A stretch of DNA of 5,324 nucleotides from Acidobacteriota bacterium. Its GTDB lineage: Bacteria > Acidobacteriota > Terriglobia > UBA7540. The stretch's first letter is position 1, and each line of letters opens with the position of its first letter. This document shows, in pieces, positions 4,998 to 5,324 of the stretch. The notes under the pieces are model-generated. The model saw only the letters and a list, made by a program, of their open reading frames with translations, did not search any database and was not told the DNA's origin. A program made the position numbers and the translations under genes. Location: positions 1 to 5,324 of the forward strand of contig JAJYJL010000708.1 of assembly GCA_021789565.1 (NCBI GenBank), given 5' to 3'.

Positions 4998-5324
4998 ATG
5001 AACCTAAAGGCGCAATACCTGATCAAACTGATTGCCGCAACCCTGCTGGCGGCCACAGTAGCCATGGCCCAGGTGCATATTCCCTGGGGAGTTCCCGGGC
5101 GCGAATATCAAGCCCCGGCTGGCACGGCGGACTGGCTTACCCCAGAGGTGCTGGGCATGCCGCGCAGCCAGATTGTGTTCACGGACCGCATGTTGCGCCT
5201 CTTCAATGGGCGCGGCGCCATTTCCGTCCGGGATAAGTGCGTAACGGGCTTGCAACGGCTCCAGTTCCCGCCAATTAATGTGCGCGATTACAAGTTCTAC
5301 CTGGCCTTCCGCGAGGCCAAAACA
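4998..5324 (+). CDS. Secreted protein of unknown family, N-terminal part (3' end outside window)
   Basis: An open frame from ATG at 4998 runs to the window edge without a stop, giving 109 residues. Residues 1-24 form a classical Sec signal peptide: Lys4 and Lys10 in the basic part, a hydrophobic core (LIAATLLAATVA), and a likely signal peptidase I site after AMA with Gln25 as the first mature residue. No lipobox cysteine is present. The mature part begins VHIPWGVPGREYQAP and is rich in aromatic and basic residues, with one cysteine at 82 (DKC). I do not recognise the family from this fragment. It lies 62 bp after the GH116 gene on the same strand with its own ribosome binding site and no clear promoter or terminator between them, so it is probably cotranscribed. 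A second exported enzyme or a binding or scaffold protein for the same substrate is possible, but this is inference from position only. The minus-strand open frame 5004-5255 is a shadow. Confidence 0.75.
   Translation, partial: MNLKAQYLIKLIAATLLAATVAMAQVHIPWGVPGREYQAPAGTADWLTPEVLGMPRSQIVFTDRMLRLFNGRGAISVRDKCVTGLQRLQFPPINVRDYKFYLAFREAKT

Overview
The window looks like a chromosomal segment of a moderately GC-rich, free-living bacterium. Strong GGAGG-type ribosome binding sites, a [NiFe]-hydrogenase maturation gene, a tandem universal stress protein, an orphan receiver protein and a Tat-exported GH116-type glycosidase would all fit a soil or sediment organism such as an acidobacterium. That placement is an impression from gene content and style, not a phylogenetic result.

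Layout. The left edge (1-165, +) holds the last 54 residues of HypE, ending in the diagnostic Pro-Arg-Ile-Cys tail. It converges on a two-domain universal stress protein (251-1135, -) whose two halves each keep the complete ATP-binding glycine motif. Upstream of that gene, a 293-bp gap (1136-1428) holds a plausible sigma70-type promoter for the stress protein and, on the same strand, a hairpin-rich 3' region ending in a T-tract. This probably terminates transcription of the next gene, a stand-alone response-regulator receiver protein (1429-1923, -). A 531-bp non-coding gap (1924-2454) separates the receiver gene from the divergent right-hand block and contains several short inverted and direct repeats but no convincing gene.

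The right-hand block is a probable two-gene operon on the + strand. The first gene (2455-4935) encodes an 826-residue exported protein with an N-terminal twin-arginine signal followed by the N-terminal and catalytic regions of the GH116 / GBA2-like (beta-glucosidase / glucosylceramidase-like) family. The second gene, 62 bp downstream and running off the window at 4998-5324, encodes a secreted protein of unknown family with a clear Sec signal peptide.

How the genes work together. HypE, the stress protein and the receiver fit a theme of energy limitation, redox and stress response, but only proximity links them. The GH116 protein and its secreted neighbour probably act outside the cytoplasm on a glycoside or glycolipid. 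The most unusual feature is a four-cysteine cluster around the predicted catalytic nucleophile of the GH116 protein, created partly by a 12-bp tandem duplication, in a protein that carries a Tat-type signal. No CRISPR array, insertion sequence, phage gene, tRNA or rRNA was seen.
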